Source: Herminiimonas sp.
GTDB lineage: Bacteria; Pseudomonadota; Gammaproteobacteria; Burkholderiales; Burkholderiaceae_D
Assembly (NCBI GenBank): GCA_028292665.1
Contig: JAQGLW010000105.1
Location: 1-64,000 of the forward strand
Direction: 5' to 3'
Length of the DNA stretch: 64,000 nucleotides
A model generated the notes under the pieces. It made no database searches, was not told where the DNA came from, and saw only the letters and a list, made by a program, of their open reading frames with translations. Positions 1 to 10,278 of this stretch are shown in pieces (the first letter of the stretch is position 1; the number at the start of each line of letters is the position of its first letter). The translations under genes and the position numbers were made by a program.

Positions 1-3000
1 ACCGAAGGCAAGCTCGGCGGCCAGGGCCAGGTGCCGGGCGTTGCAGGAACCTGGAAAGACCTGACCGACTCGGTCAACATGATGGCGTCGAACCTGACGA
101 GCCAGGTGCGCAACATCGCACAGGTGACGACGGCGGTGGCGAACGGCGATCTGACGAAGAAAATCACGGTGGACGCACGCGGCGAGATCATGGAGTTGAA
201 GAACACCATCAACATCATGGTGGACCAGCTTTCGACATTCGGCGCCGAGGTGACGCGCGTCGCGCGCGAGGTCGGCACCGAAGGAAAACTGGGCGGGCAA
301 GCGGAAGTGGCCGGTGTGTCCGGCACCTGGAAGGACTTGACCGATTCGGTCAACGGCATGGCGTCGAACCTGACGGCGCAGGTGCGCAACGTGGCCGAAG
401 TGACGATCGCGGTGGCGAATGGCGACCTGTCGCGCAAGATTACGGTGGACGTGCGCGGTGAATTCCTGCAGTTGAAGGAAACCATCAACACGATGGTGGA
501 TCAGTTGCGGTCCTTTGCGTCGGAAGTGACACGGGTCGCGCGCGAGGTCGGCATCGAAGGCAAGCTCGGCGGCCAGGCATATGTGACCGGCGTCGCAGGC
601 ACCTGGAAGGATCTGACCGACTCGGTCAACATGATGGCATCGAACCTGACCGATCAGGTGCGCAACATCGCGCAGGTGACGACCGCGGTGGCGAACGGCG
701 ACCTCGGCAAGAAGATCACGGTGGATGTCAAAGGCGAGATTCTGGAGCTGAAGAGCACGGTCAACATCATGGTGGATCAGCTCAACAGCTTCGCGGCCGA
801 GGTGACGCGGGTCGCGCGTGAAGTGGGCACCGAAGGCAAGCTGGGCGGCCAGGCCGAAGTGCGCGGCGTATCGGGCACCTGGAAAGACCTGACCGAGAAT
901 GTGAACTTCATGGCGGCCAACCTGACCAACCAGGTGCGCGGCATCGCAAAAGTGGTGACTGCGGTGGCGAACGGCGACATGAAAAAGAAACTGACCGTGG
1001 AAGCCAAGGGCGAAATCGCAGAACTGGCCGACACGATCAACAACATGACCGATACGCTGGCGCTATTCTCGGACCAGGTGACATCGGTTGCGCGCGAAGT
1101 GGGCGTCGAAGGAAAGCTGGGCGGCCAGGCCAACGTGCCGGGCGCAGCAGGTACCTGGAAAGACCTGACCGACAACGTGAACGGCCTGGCGGCCAACCTG
1201 ACCAACCAGGTGCGCGCGATCGCCGACGTGGCGACCGCCGTGACCAAGGGCGATCTGACGCGCAGCGTCCAGGTCGAAGCGCGCGGCGAGGTGGCGGAGC
1301 TGAAAGACAACGTCAACGAAATGATCCGCAACCTGCGCGAAACCACCAGGCAGAATGCGGACCAGGATTGGCTCAAGACCAACCTGGCGAAGTTCACCCG
1401 GCTGTTGCAAGGCCAGCGCGATCTCGCCGCAGTGTCGAAAATGGTGCTGTCCGAACTGGCGCCGCTGATCAATGCACAGCACGGCGTGTTCTACATGATG
1501 GACGAGAGCCAGGCCGGCAATCCGAAACTGAAGCTGCTGTCCGCTTACGCATACAAGGGAAGTGAAAATCTCAATACGGAATGGCGTCTTGGCGAAGGAC
1601 TGGTCGGCCAATGCGCATACGAGAAAAAACGTATTCTGCTGACCGATGTTCCGGGCAACTATGTTGCGATCACTTCCGGCCTGGGAGCCGCCGCGCCGCT
1701 CAACATCATCGTGTTGCCGATCGTGTTCGAGAGCAAGGTCAAGGCGGTTGTCGAGATGGCTTCGTTCACGATGTACAGCGTCATTCATCAGACATTCCTG
1801 GACCAGCTTGGCGAATCGATCGGCATCGTGCTTAACACGATCGAAGCCAACATGCGCACCGAAGAGCTGTTGAAACAATCGCAGTCTCTTGCCCAAGAGC
1901 TGCAAAGCCAGCAGGAAGAACTGCGTCAAACCAACGAGGAGCTGGAAGACAAGGCCGGCTTGCTCGAGGAGCAAAAGGCCGAGGTCGAGCGCAAGAACCG
2001 CGAGGTCGAAATCACCAAGCTGTCGCTCGAGGAAAAAGCCGAGCAGCTTACCCTTACCTCCAAGTACAAGTCCGAATTCCTGTCGAGCATGTCGCATGAG
2101 CTGAGGACGCCGTTGAACAGTCTTTTGATTCTCGCGCAGCAGCTGAGCGACAATCCGGAAAAAAACCTGACGTCCAGGCAGCTCGAGTATGCAAAGACGA
2201 TCCAGGGCTCGGGGAAGGATCTGCTGGGACTGATCAACGAAATTCTGGACCTGTCCAAGATCGAATCGGGTACGGTGACGCTGGACTTCACCGAGGTCTT
2301 GTTCAGCGGATTGCAGGATCAGATCGAGCGCACCTTCCGGCCCGTCGCCGACAATCGCGGCCTCGGTTTCACGATCGACGTCGCGCACACCCTGCCCGCC
2401 GCCACCTGGACCGACGAAAAGCGTTTGCTTCAGGTGGTCAAGAACCTGCTCTCCAACGCCTTTAAATTTACCGAAAGAGGCGATGTCAGGATCACCATCG
2501 AGCCGACCGCTTCCGGATGGAGCGTGGATCATACCGGACTCAATCGCGCAGATACGGTGGTTTCGTTCGTGGTTACGGACACTGGCATCGGCGTGTCTGC
2601 CGACAAGCAAAAGCTGATATTCGAAGCGTTCCAGCAAGCCGATACGGGAACCTCGCGCAAATACGGCGGCACCGGCCTGGGATTGTCGATCAGCCGCGAA
2701 CTTGCCCGCCTGCTTGGCGGCGAGCTGCGGCTTGTTTCCAGCGAACTTAACAAGGGCAGTACGTTTGCCCTGTTCGTGCCGCTGCGAACGGTGGAGCTTG
2801 GCCGCAGCGCCGCGGAGGACATTGCTTCTGAAAATCATCGGCGCATCAAGCGCGATGCCGCTTCATCTTCAGCGCCTCAAATACAGGATGATCGGGAATC
2901 CATCGGTCCGCGCGATCAAGTGCTGCTGATGGTCGAAAACGATGCGAGGTTCGCCAGCATCCTGCTTTCCGCCGCCCGGGAAAAGAAATACACCGGCATC

Positions 3001-4086
3001 GTCACAACCCGGGGCGCCGATGCGCTGGAGCTGGTGGAACGCTTCAAGCCGGCAGCGATCACGCTCGACCTCCACTTGCCCGACATCGACGGCTGGTCGG
3101 TACTGGAACGGCTCAAGCGCAATCCCGCCACCCGCCATATTCCGGTCCAGATCATATCGGCCGAAGATGACCGCGTCCGGGGTCTGCGTTACGGCGCATT
3201 CGATTATCTGGTGAAGCCGGTGACGGCTCAGGAAATCCAGAACGCGTTGGTCGGAATTGTAAAATTTGCGCAGCAAAAAACAAAGGATCTGCTGGTAATC
3301 GCCGGCGAAGACAAGCGCTCCGCCGCCATCGTGGATCTCATAGGAAGCGGCGACGTGCGCAGCAAAACGGTCGGCACCGGCAAGGATGCGCTGACGGCGC
3401 TCAAGAAGAAGCGCTATGACTGCGTGGTATTCGACCCCAGCCTGCCCGACACATCGGCTGCCAAATTGCTCGAAACGATACAGGCGGACGGCTTGGCCCG
3501 CGAAGTGCCGATTATCCTCTACGGCGTCGGCGAGTTGCCGAAGAAAGAGCAAGAGCGGCTCAGAATGCTGGTTGGCAAAGGCGTCGTCAAGGAGGTGCAG
3601 TCATCCGAACGCCTGCTCGACGAAACAGCGCTCTTTTTGCATCGCGCGGTATCGAAGCTGCAGGACAGGCAGCGCACGATACTCGAAAAGCTTTACGAAG
3701 GATCGGCCAGCCTGGAGGGCAAGAAGGTTCTGGTGGTGGACGATGATGTGCGCAACATCTTCGCGCTGGCCAGTGTCCTTGAGCGTAACAAGATGGAAGT
3801 CCACTCCGCCGAAAACGGCCGCACCGCAATCGAGTTGCTGCAGCAGCACGACGACACCGACATTGTGCTGATGGATATCATGATGCCGGAAATGGACGGT
3901 TTTGAAACCATGCGCCAAATACGCAAGGTCAAAAAGTTCGAGTCGCTGCCGATGATTGCGCTGACCGCCAAGGCGATGAAAGGCGACCGGGAAAAATGCA
4001 TCGAGGCGGGAGCGTCGGATTACGTAAGCAAACCGGTGGACACCGATCAACTGCTGTCGTTGATGCGCGCCTGGCTATACCGGTGA
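1..4086 (+). CDS. Poly-HAMP hybrid sensor histidine kinase (5' end outside window)
   Basis: Cytoplasmic signalling kinase whose reading frame is open from base 1, so the start lies upstream. At least five HAMP units follow each other with a strict 276-bp (92-aa) period, each carrying an EGKLGGQ...GTWKDLT signature (about 1-1350). Then come a GAF domain (about 1390-1850), a coiled coil (1860-2050), HisKA with the phospho-acceptor in MSHELRTP (His codon at 2095), and a HATPase domain with N box [11 protein letters not shown] and DTGIG / GGTGLGLS motifs. Three receiver domains end the protein. The first ([10 protein letters not shown]) and third ([11 protein letters not shown], about 3720-4080) keep the acidic pocket; the second (about 3290-3640) is degenerate. 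The layout resembles group III hybrid kinases. The stimulus is unknown; the neighbouring receiver/kinase gene may belong to the same circuit. Confidence 0.93.
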   Translation, partial: TEGKLGGQGQVPGVAGTWKDLTDSVNMMASNLTSQVRNIAQVTTAVANGDLTKKITVDARGEIMELKNTINIMVDQLSTFGAEVTRVAREVGTEGKLGGQAEVAGVSGTWKDLTDSVNGMASNLTAQVRNVAEVTIAVANGDLSRKITVDVRGEFLQLKETINTMVDQLRSFASEVTRVAREVGIEGKLGGQAYVTGVAGTWKDLTDSVNMMASNLTDQVRNIAQVTTAVANGDLGKKITVDVKGEILELKSTVNIMVDQLNSFAAEVTRVAREVGTEGKLGGQAEVRGVSGTWKDLTENVNFMAANLTNQVRGIAKVVTAVANGDMKKKLTVEAKGEIAELADTINNMTDTLALFSDQVTSVAREVGVEGKLGGQANVPGAAGTWKDLTDNVNGLAANLTNQVRAIADVATAVTKGDLTRSVQVEARGEVAELKDNVNEMIRNLRETTRQNADQDWLKTNLAKFTRLLQGQRDLAAVSKMVLSELAPLINAQHGVFYMMDESQAGNPKLKLLSAYAYKGSENLNTEWRLGEGLVGQCAYEKKRILLTDVPGNYVAITSGLGAAAPLNIIVLPIVFESKVKAVVEMASFTMYSVIHQTFLDQLGESIGIVLNTIEANMRTEELLKQSQSLAQELQSQQEELRQTNEELEDKAGLLEEQKAEVERKNREVEITKLSLEEKAEQLTLTSKYKSEFLSSMSHELRTPLNSLLILAQQLSDNPEKNLTSRQLEYAKTIQGSGKDLLGLINEILDLSKIESGTVTLDFTEVLFSGLQDQIERTFRPVADNRGLGFTIDVAHTLPAATWTDEKRLLQVVKNLLSNAFKFTERGDVRITIEPTASGWSVDHTGLNRADTVVSFVVTDTGIGVSADKQKLIFEAFQQADTGTSRKYGGTGLGLSISRELARLLGGELRLVSSELNKGSTFALFVPLRTVELGRSAAEDIASENHRRIKRDAASSSAPQIQDDRESIGPRDQVLLMVENDARFASILLSAAREKKYTGIVTTRGADALELVERFKPAAITLDLHLPDIDGWSVLERLKRNPATRHIPVQIISAEDDRVRGLRYGAFDYLVKPVTAQEIQNALVGIVKFAQQKTKDLLVIAGEDKRSAAIVDLIGSGDVRSKTVGTGKDALTALKKKRYDCVVFDPSLPDTSAAKLLETIQADGLAREVPIILYGVGELPKKEQERLRMLVGKGVVKEVQSSERLLDETALFLHRAVSKLQDRQRTILEKLYEGSASLEGKKVLVVDDDVRNIFALASVLERNKMEVHSAENGRTAIELLQQHDDTDIVLMDIMMPEMDGFETMRQIRKVKKFESLPMIALTAKAMKGDREKCIEAGASDYVSKPVDTDQLLSLMRAWLYR

Positions 4087-4237
4087 TTGCAAGGACATCT
4101 GTGCATCGGCCCGCTTTTTTTCCATACGGGGAATGCGGCGTGGAGCGACAGTCGAAGCCAGGTAAAAATGCAGAATGCAGGCGGCTTTCGGCCGCTTGTT
4201 CTGCGCGGTAAAAATTGATAAGGGACGGAGAGCAGGC

Positions 4238-5386
4238 ATGAGTGCGCAACAACAGGACATCCCTGTGTTAAAGACGGGAAGCCAATTACGGCAACCGCTG
4301 TCCCCGGACGGAATACCGGCTTCCGTGCTGGTAATCGACGATAACCCGTCCAAACTGAAGGCGCTCGTCGCTATTATTTCCCGCATGGGTCTGGATGTCA
4401 CCACCGCATCGTCCGGACGCGAAGCGCTGCGGCTGCTGTTGAAACAGGACTTCGCCGTCATTCTGCTGGATGTGAAAATGCCGGTGATGGACGGCTTCGA
4501 GACAGCAACGCTGATTCATGGCCGCCCGCGATCCGCACATACGCCGATCATCTTCATCACCGCGGAGGCGGACTCCGATTCCGACCGCTTTCACGGTTAT
4601 ACGATGGGCGCCGTGGATTATATTTTTTCCCCAATCATGCCCGAAGTCCTGTGCGCCAAAGTCCGGGTATTCGTCGACCTGTTCTATCTTCAGCGCAAAC
4701 TGATCCTGCAGACCGATGAACTGCGGCAGTCGAAGCAGTTGCTCCATCAATTGGCGTCCCATCAGGAATGGATCAAGGAAGAAGAAAGAAAGCGCATCGC
4801 CCGTGAAATCCACGATGAACTGGGCCAAAATCTTCTGGCTTTGCGAATCGATGCGTCGATGCTGCATGCCCGTACCGGAACCATGCATCCGAAGCTGAAC
4901 GAAAAAGCCCAGTATGCATTGAACCAGATCGATGCAACGATCAAGAGCGTGCGCGCGATCATCAATGATTTGCGTCCGCCGGTACTGGACCTGGGATTGC
5001 AGGCCGCGATCGAATGGCAAATAGAAGAATTCCGCCGGCGCTGCGGCATTGCCTGCGACATCGTCGTAGAGAATGAAGATTTTGACAGCGGTCTCGACGA
5101 GAAATCCGCGACGGCGCTTTTCCGCATCCTGCAGGAATCGCTGACCAATGTGATGCGGCATGCAAAAGCGACTCAGGTGCAGGTCGAACTGAACAGGAAT
5201 GCCGTCTGTCTTTACATGAGGATTACCGACAATGGTATCGGTTTGAACCAGGATGTCGGTAAAAAAGGGAAAACGTTCGGACTGCAGGGAATCAAGGAGC
5301 GTATCCGCATGCTGGACGGCGAATTGAAAATCGATAGCGCACCACGCAAAGGCACCTCGCTTACGATATCGATACCGCTTAGCTGA
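4238..5386 (+). CDS. Response regulator fused to NarL/UhpB-type (HisKA_3) histidine kinase
   Basis: 382-aa protein with an N-terminal receiver domain (about residues 20-140; VLVIDDN, phospho-acceptor Asp in LLDVKMPVMDG). A HisKA_3 dimerisation domain follows (REIHDELGQNL, acceptor His), then a HATPase (LQESLTNVMRHA N box, DNGIGL, GLQGIKERI). The start at 4238 is chosen because GGGACGGAG lies about 7 nt upstream; in-frame upstream codons lack a ribosome site. In the receiver the usual conserved Lys-Pro near the end is Ser-Pro (YIFSPIMPE), so its phosphorylation chemistry may differ. It follows the hybrid kinase by about 150 bp on the same strand, so the two may act in one pathway. No transmembrane segment is seen. 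Confidence 0.9.
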   Translation: MSAQQQDIPVLKTGSQLRQPLSPDGIPASVLVIDDNPSKLKALVAIISRMGLDVTTASSGREALRLLLKQDFAVILLDVKMPVMDGFETATLIHGRPRSAHTPIIFITAEADSDSDRFHGYTMGAVDYIFSPIMPEVLCAKVRVFVDLFYLQRKLILQTDELRQSKQLLHQLASHQEWIKEEERKRIAREIHDELGQNLLALRIDASMLHARTGTMHPKLNEKAQYALNQIDATIKSVRAIINDLRPPVLDLGLQAAIEWQIEEFRRRCGIACDIVVENEDFDSGLDEKSATALFRILQESLTNVMRHAKATQVQVELNRNAVCLYMRITDNGIGLNQDVGKKGKTFGLQGIKERIRMLDGELKIDSAPRKGTSLTISIPLS

Positions 5387-5449
5387 TTCGATATCGAGCC
5401 GCTTTGCGACAAGGAACGGCGGCCGTTTTCCGGATCGGAACCGCGGATG

Positions 5450-7132
5450 TCAACGCGCCTGATCTACGGAAACCACCTGTTTTAGTTTCTGGCATCCTTC
5501 GACGAAACCCAACGAGCAGAGTTTTCTGTAATCCAGCAGCGCCTCGTCCGGCTTGCCAAGCTCTTCATAGGTGAGGGCTCTTCCAAGATAGGGTCGGGGA
5601 AACTTCGGATCGATTTCGATCGCCTTGCTGAAATCCAGCAGCGCCTGCGGATATTTTTTCATGTCCAGATAGGTCGCTCCACGATCGTTGTAGGCAAGAA
5701 CATGTTTTGAATTCAGTGTGAATACTTTGTTGTAATCCTCGATTGCCTCCTTGAAGTATCCAAGCCTGGAAAGCTGCAATCCGCGATTGTGATAAATCCT
5801 TTCCACTCCGGGGCGATTATCCTTGCCCTTTATCAGCCGGGCTGCATCGTTCCATAACAGAAGCGGCGACGAGAAAGTGACCAGGCGCGTCCATGTCACC
5901 GGGATCATCACAATAATGAGCGCCGTCAGTATCGCAGCCGTGCGTTTGGCCGGCGCTTTCTCAAACAGGAACGGCATCGCCGCAAAAACGCCGGGCATCC
6001 AGAGATAACTGCGGTACAGGACAAATGTTTCCTGGATCCTGACCGTGGACAGTTCGGTGGCAAACATCAGCCATGGACAAAGCAATCCGAAGCCGAGCAA
6101 ACCTTTCTTCCCCCGTTTCAGCAGCAACCAGACAGCGGCAATCGGATAAAGGACGAAGCCGATCAATCCCGCCGATTGCGGCCATGACCATAACCTGGTG
6201 GCAAAATCTTCAAACATGTCGACCGACATCCACGTCGGATTGGGCAGTATCCAGACCAGCAGATATTTGAAAAATAAAAATGACTGCGTCAGCATGGACA
6301 GCGGATAGGCCAGACGAGGATTGAATTCCGGATCCAGTCTGGCCAGCATCGACAACATATCCATGCCTCTGGGTTCATACGCCTGGCCGAGAATCTGGCC
6401 GCTTTTAAACTTGAATATTACAAATGCGGCGATCAGGCCATACAACACGAAGACCGGCCAGACATCGATCAATAATCGGCGGCCGGGCTTGCGCACCAGA
6501 AAAAGCATGGCCAGCGCCACTGCCGGCGCCATGATCGCATGCTCTTTCGAAAACACTGCGAGAAAATAAGCGCCGGCGGAGGCAATCATCCACCATCGGC
6601 TGTTTCGAGATATCCCTTCCAGCAGCAGGTACCACGTCACGAGGGTAAATAGCGTCGCCATCAGAGTCGAGCGCTGGATAAGATACGCGGCGGCGTAGAC
6701 CGCTGCCGGATGCAACGCAAAAATCAATGTGCCGAAAAAAGCCAGCCAGAACGGCGGCAGCGCCTCTCCCGCCGCGGCATCTGCGGCGACGGTTTCGGTT
6801 GAAAGAGCCATGTCGAACAACCGGCGCAAAAAAGCGAACAGCGTTACTGCGGCCGCAATGTGCAGCGCCAGATTACCGAGACGAAACCATTTCATCTGCA
6901 GTCCGACAAGCACGCGCGTCCACTCGAACGAAGCGTAAGGCAAGCCTCGTATATTGAGGAGGGAATCCGGTTTCAGATATTCAGGATGAATGGCGCCGCC
7001 AAAGAAATTGTTATCGTCGAAGACAAGCGGATTCCATAGAAATTGTCCGTAAATTGCCGAGACGATCAGCGCAATAACAACGACCATGAGCGCAGGCCGC
7101 ATTTTGGAATCGGAGAGTGCATAACGCATCAT
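5450..7132 (-). CDS. Polytopic membrane protein with C-terminal TPR repeats
   Basis: 560-aa protein. The N-terminal ~420 residues contain many hydrophobic helices (first TM around residues 12-30, followed by the periplasmic-type motif PLVFDDNNFF). About 120 residues of tetratricopeptide repeats follow (YNKVFTLNSKHVLAYNDRGATY; LDFSKAIEIDPKFPRPYLGRA). This architecture is shared by predicted inner-membrane glycosyltransferase-like/TMTC-type TPR proteins, but no catalytic motif can be assigned with confidence. Two adjacent ATGs (7132, 7129) could start it. It converges with the preceding kinase gene and appears monocistronic. Confidence 0.8.
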   Translation of the reverse strand: MMRYALSDSKMRPALMVVVIALIVSAIYGQFLWNPLVFDDNNFFGGAIHPEYLKPDSLLNIRGLPYASFEWTRVLVGLQMKWFRLGNLALHIAAAVTLFAFLRRLFDMALSTETVAADAAAGEALPPFWLAFFGTLIFALHPAAVYAAAYLIQRSTLMATLFTLVTWYLLLEGISRNSRWWMIASAGAYFLAVFSKEHAIMAPAVALAMLFLVRKPGRRLLIDVWPVFVLYGLIAAFVIFKFKSGQILGQAYEPRGMDMLSMLARLDPEFNPRLAYPLSMLTQSFLFFKYLLVWILPNPTWMSVDMFEDFATRLWSWPQSAGLIGFVLYPIAAVWLLLKRGKKGLLGFGLLCPWLMFATELSTVRIQETFVLYRSYLWMPGVFAAMPFLFEKAPAKRTAAILTALIIVMIPVTWTRLVTFSSPLLLWNDAARLIKGKDNRPGVERIYHNRGLQLSRLGYFKEAIEDYNKVFTLNSKHVLAYNDRGATYLDMKKYPQALLDFSKAIEIDPKFPRPYLGRALTYEELGKPDEALLDYRKLCSLGFVEGCQKLKQVVSVDQAR

Positions 7133-7408
7133 CGGGTCGTCGCCATGTAATTTCCTGCTATCGGTTTTTCGGCTTGATCACGGGATACCGGATTCGCCGT
7201 TCAAGGCGAAATCTGCTGCGGCTCGACGGCATATTGCCATCAAGCCATTTCTTGCGCTCCGGAAAACTTGAGTATAGTCGGTCTTGTGCGGGAATAACGA
7301 TGTTCGCATCGACACCATAAAACAGTGTGGCGAAAATGTCGGCAGGCGTTCAATATGCCGATGGCAAGCGTTGCCGGTAATTCAATGTCTACAGGTTTTG
7401 ATATGAAC

Positions 7409-7570
7409 TAGAGCGGTTTTCGTATTAGTGTGAGGGTGATGCGGGTTGGTTTGGGGTGCAGGGCAAGGCGCGAGGACTGCAGTGTGGCCAGCCACACAAG
7501 CGACGAACAACGCCGCCATGCGCTCCAAAGCGGCCCGCAGCGCCCATACACTAATACGAAAACCGCTCTA
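7409..7570. repeat. Dispersed palindromic element, long copy
   Basis: A 162-bp element bounded by perfect 23-bp inverted repeats starting TAGAGCGGTTTTCGTATTAG. A second, internally deleted and inverted copy lies at 41889-41983. It has no coding capacity of its own. It occupies the otherwise gene-free stretch 7133-7732, in which nothing else was recognised. Confidence 0.85.
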
Positions 7571-7732
7571 GGTCGCGAGCAATGTAACGCATGCCGTTCA
7601 TGCCGCCTGCCCTGCCGTCGGATGGAGTGGATAAAGCGTTTAGCCGGCCTGCCCGATTTTTATTAAACGTTCAGTCGCAAGATGCGGCAGTAAATAGTTT
7701 TCAGGCAGCGTTTGCCGCATCGATACTCACTG

Positions 7733-8206
7733 TCAGTCGACCAGAATGCCGAAAAGAATCAGCCCTGCAGCAACAATAAAAAAACAGGAATATTTAAGGA
7801 CGTGAGGCATATTCATGCGTGCTTTCAAAACCATTGTCGAGGCCTGAATTGCCCATTGGTTTTGCCCTCCCCTGTAGATGCTGAAGGAAGCTCGGCGCCG
7901 TACATTGTCCGACGGGCTCTTCCGGGATGCGTGAGAAAAATGCTCAGGCTCGTCACGCTTTTGCTCCGCTTCACCCTCGGCTTCTGCCGCGGCGATCCAA
8001 TCATCATGTTCTCTGCGCTTGACGGGATTCGACAGCACTTCATACGCTGAATTGATAATCTGAAAAGTCCGGGTAGCGGAATGATTATCCGGATTGCGGT
8101 CAGGATGAAATTTTTGCGACAGCGTTTTGTAGGCCGCACGAATGACCTCCGGCGGCGCATTACGCGTCACCTTCAGATTGTCATAGTGGGTATGTATTTT
8201 AGGCAT
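7733..8206 (-). CDS. J-domain protein with C-terminal membrane anchor
   Basis: 157-aa protein. The N-terminal J domain (about residues 3-70; YDNLKVTRNAP..., HPD tripeptide in KFHPDRNP) would stimulate the ATPase of a DnaK-type chaperone. A charged linker follows, and the last ~20 residues form one transmembrane segment (FFIVAAGLILFGILVD). It lacks the Gly/Phe region and zinc domain of DnaJ, so it is a type III (DnaJ-like) protein. The start at 8206 begins directly at the J domain, with AGGACG upstream; the longer in-frame extension has no homology-like sequence. Confidence 0.85.
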   Translation of the reverse strand: MPKIHTHYDNLKVTRNAPPEVIRAAYKTLSQKFHPDRNPDNHSATRTFQIINSAYEVLSNPVKRREHDDWIAAAEAEGEAEQKRDEPEHFSHASRKSPSDNVRRRASFSIYRGGQNQWAIQASTMVLKARMNMPHVLKYSCFFIVAAGLILFGILVD

Positions 8207-8668
8207 CTTGATTCGTCCTGTAAGCATCGGCATGATTGACGCGCGAGCGGCGGATTCTTTCCAGCACCGCACTGACTGCAAGCATTTTTCCTTTTACAAG
8301 AAGCCCGATGAAACAGTAAACCGCATCGCCGCATTCCAGCCGGTAAGCGCCTGCAATGAACAGGCCGACATTGCCGCGTTTATCGCATCCCTGCCGGTGC
8401 AATACGGGCATGCAATCAAAAAACAATTCTGGTCTGCAAAAAGGCGCACTGCTGTCTCCACAATTTGATGCTGATAAATTATTGATTTTCTGCAACTGGA
8501 ACCGTTTGTAATCGCGATTTATGCGGCCCGAAGCGCTATAAAAACGAGATTTCATTAATAGCACGCAATATGCGAAAGACAGTTGCGCATTCTCAACATT
8601 CATCACATTAACTGTCGATGCAACCATGACTCGAAATCCGGCAGCAAGCACGGCCACGCACGGATAAC
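8207..8668. other. Intergenic stretch without a supported gene
   Basis: ORFs exist on both strands (8208-8468 plus, 8199-8657 minus). Neither has a recognisable domain or a convincing ribosome site, and the minus one overlaps the J-protein start. The sequence is AT-richer than its surroundings (about 8460-8600) and could hold promoters. Confidence 0.4.
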
Positions 8669-9172
8669 TTAGTTAGAGCGCTGCAACAGTTCGTTGTGGT
8701 AGTGCCAGATACGGCCAATGGCATATTCTGCACCGGCTTGCCGCACATGGTTACGCTCGCCGTTGAATTTCCTCGTTTCCGAAAAAGTGATGACGGAAGC
8801 CTGACGCTCGAATGACCACGCAAAACACATGGTGCCGACTGGAATATCGCTGTTTCCGTTTGACGGCCCGGCCAGACCGGTACTGGACAATGCGACATTG
8901 GCGCGACTAATGCGCAACGCGCCCTCAGCCATTTCGCGAGCGACCTCTTCGCTGGTCAAATCGTGCATGTCGATTGTTTCGCGCCTGACACCCAGGCAAC
9001 CGATTTTTGCCTCCGGCGAATAGGTGACGAAAGCACATTCCAGCCAACTGGCAGACCCGGGAGCTTCCGCCAATATCGAGGCGATCAAACCGGCCGTACA
9101 CGATTCCGCCGTGACCAGTTTCAAATGGTTTTCTTTCAGGTAAAGCAAAACGTTCTGTAAATTATTATCCAT
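8669..9172 (-). CDS. pncC: CinA C-terminal-domain family amidohydrolase (NMN deamidase type)
   Basis: 167-aa stand-alone CinA C-terminal domain. Members hydrolyse nicotinamide mononucleotide to nicotinate mononucleotide plus ammonia in pyridine-nucleotide recycling. The family signature TAESCTAGLIAS sits at residues 19-30, and STGLAGPSNGNSDIPVGT carries the conserved Gly-Pro and Pro-Val-Gly motifs. Length is normal for PncC. The usual beta-proteobacterial neighbours of pncC are absent and the gene stands alone, so this may be a paralogue; substrate is inferred from the family only. Confidence 0.85.
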   Translation of the reverse strand: MDNNLQNVLLYLKENHLKLVTAESCTAGLIASILAEAPGSASWLECAFVTYSPEAKIGCLGVRRETIDMHDLTSEEVAREMAEGALRISRANVALSSTGLAGPSNGNSDIPVGTMCFAWSFERQASVITFSETRKFNGERNHVRQAGAEYAIGRIWHYHNELLQRSN

Positions 9173-9440
9173 AAGAGACGGAATGAGATTGGCGGTCGTT
9201 GCGCGGAATTTGCAATGACAGCTCTATGTTCAACAGGTTCGATGCCAATGTTATGAAAATGTTCAAATGAGCGCATTTGCCCGAGAGCAGTTTCAAGGAG
9301 CGCTTCGCCATGCTTATCCGGCGATGAATTCATGTTAGTCCGATTGAAGCCGGCAGCCATATGAGGCGCCGGTTTAATTCTGCGCCCCGTTTTCCGCGCA
9401 CATTTGACGTATTCGTTATAGCGGCGATCGACTGTTCAAT

Positions 9441-9460
9441 GCCTCAAATTTTCTTGAGGC
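9441..9460 (+). promoter_or_regulatory. Hairpin overlapping the ribosome-binding site of the next gene
   Basis: A perfect 7-bp stem (GCCTCAA / TTGAGGC) with a 6-nt loop. The 3' arm contains the GAGG that would serve as Shine-Dalgarno for the ATG at 9468, 7-8 nt downstream. It could reduce or gate translation, or be a weak terminator remnant. The remaining sequence 9173-9440 shows nothing recognisable. Confidence 0.4.
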
Positions 9461-9467
9461 ACCTCAT

Positions 9468-9719
9468 ATGTTATTAATTGAACATGCCTATCATAGTTCC
9501 ATGACGATCGATGAAATCAGGCGGCGCTTGATCAGCCTTCAAAACCAGATAAATGCGTTATCTACGCTGCTGCCCGAAAACGCACAAGTGGAGTTCGGCG
9601 CGGTGGACTTTACGAAATCCACCGACGTTGCCGAGCGGAAGAGACTGGTGATAACCGTCACTGAAATTCAATCGAGAATCGGCATCGAGCTGATCGAGCG
9701 CGTCAAGAACAAGCGATAA
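9468..9719 (+). CDS. Small hypothetical protein
   Basis: 83-aa charged, largely helical protein of no family I recognise. GAGG lies 7-8 nt before the ATG at 9468; an alternative ATG at 9501 starts MTIDEIRRR and would give 72 aa. No signal peptide or membrane segment. It stands alone between pncC and a small periplasmic protein on the other strand. Function unknown. Confidence 0.5.
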   Translation: MLLIEHAYHSSMTIDEIRRRLISLQNQINALSTLLPENAQVEFGAVDFTKSTDVAERKRLVITVTEIQSRIGIELIERVKNKR

Positions 9720-9860
9720 CAGAATCGAACTATCGTGGAATCCGGTCGAATGCCGAACAGCAATTTATGCTTTAACGCACCCGCTGAAATCGTTGCAACG
9801 GGTGCGCCGGCTTAATAGTGAAGGTGCCGTGGACCTATAATAAATCGCAGAAAATTTTTT

Positions 9861-10166
9861 TTATTTCATCGCTTTGGCGTCAGCTTCCGCTTTCTTGTAA
9901 GAAGCTTTCGCATCCGCTTCCGCCTTTTCGTTCTTGGCCTTCACATCTTTATTGCATGCGCTTTTATCGGCGCCGCTCAATTTGGCGCACTCGGCCTTGG
10001 CAGCCTTTTCATCGCCCTTTATCTTGGCCTTCGCTGCTTTATAGTCGCCTTCCGCCTGCGCCTTCATGCTCTTTGAATCGGCTTTGGCGGCGTCGGCGGC
10101 AATCGCCGGCATGCTCATGGAAACAGCGAAAAGACTTGCGGCCAGTATGGACAGTAGCTTGCTCAT
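9861..10166 (-). CDS. Small secreted Ala/Lys-rich protein
   Basis: 101-aa precursor with a clear signal peptide (MSKLLSILAASLFAVSMSMP, cleavage likely after AIA). The mature part is almost entirely Ala, Lys, Asp and Glu with two Cys residues, predicted to be a long helix in the periplasm. The start at 10166 is chosen because AAAGGAG lies 7 nt upstream; the ATG six bases earlier is too close to that site. Function unknown; similar Ala/Lys-rich periplasmic helices are common in Burkholderiales. Confidence 0.7.
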   Translation of the reverse strand: MSKLLSILAASLFAVSMSMPAIAADAAKADSKSMKAQAEGDYKAAKAKIKGDEKAAKAECAKLSGADKSACNKDVKAKNEKAEADAKASYKKAEADAKAMK

Positions 10167-10255
10167 GGACATTCTCCTTTGGGTTGGAATCATGCCAGAA
10201 TGGTAAGCAATATATCCTTCAGGGTCTGTGCGCCGCTTAACATATCGGAAATAAA

Positions 10256-10278
10256 AAAGACCGCATCGAGCGGTCTTT
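10256..10278 (-). terminator. Rho-independent terminator downstream of the aldehyde dehydrogenase gene
   Basis: A 9-bp perfect stem (AAAGACCGC / GCGGTCTTT) with a 5-nt loop, followed on the minus strand by a T-run. It lies about 180 bp beyond the dehydrogenase stop, in the right orientation to end that transcript, and just upstream of the small secreted protein gene. Confidence 0.75.

Noticed and set aside
1063-2838. 591-aa ORF on the minus strand
   Set aside because: Antisense to the hybrid kinase; composition follows the GC-skewed shadow frame and no domain is visible.
7409-7570. CRISPR array or riboswitch in the palindromic region
   Set aside because: There are only two terminal arms, no regularly spaced repeats, and a second copy far away shows it is a dispersed element.
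8199-8657. 152-aa minus-strand ORF between the J-protein and pncC
   Set aside because: Overlaps the J-protein start, lacks a ribosome site and any recognisable domain; kept only as uncertain intergenic sequence.
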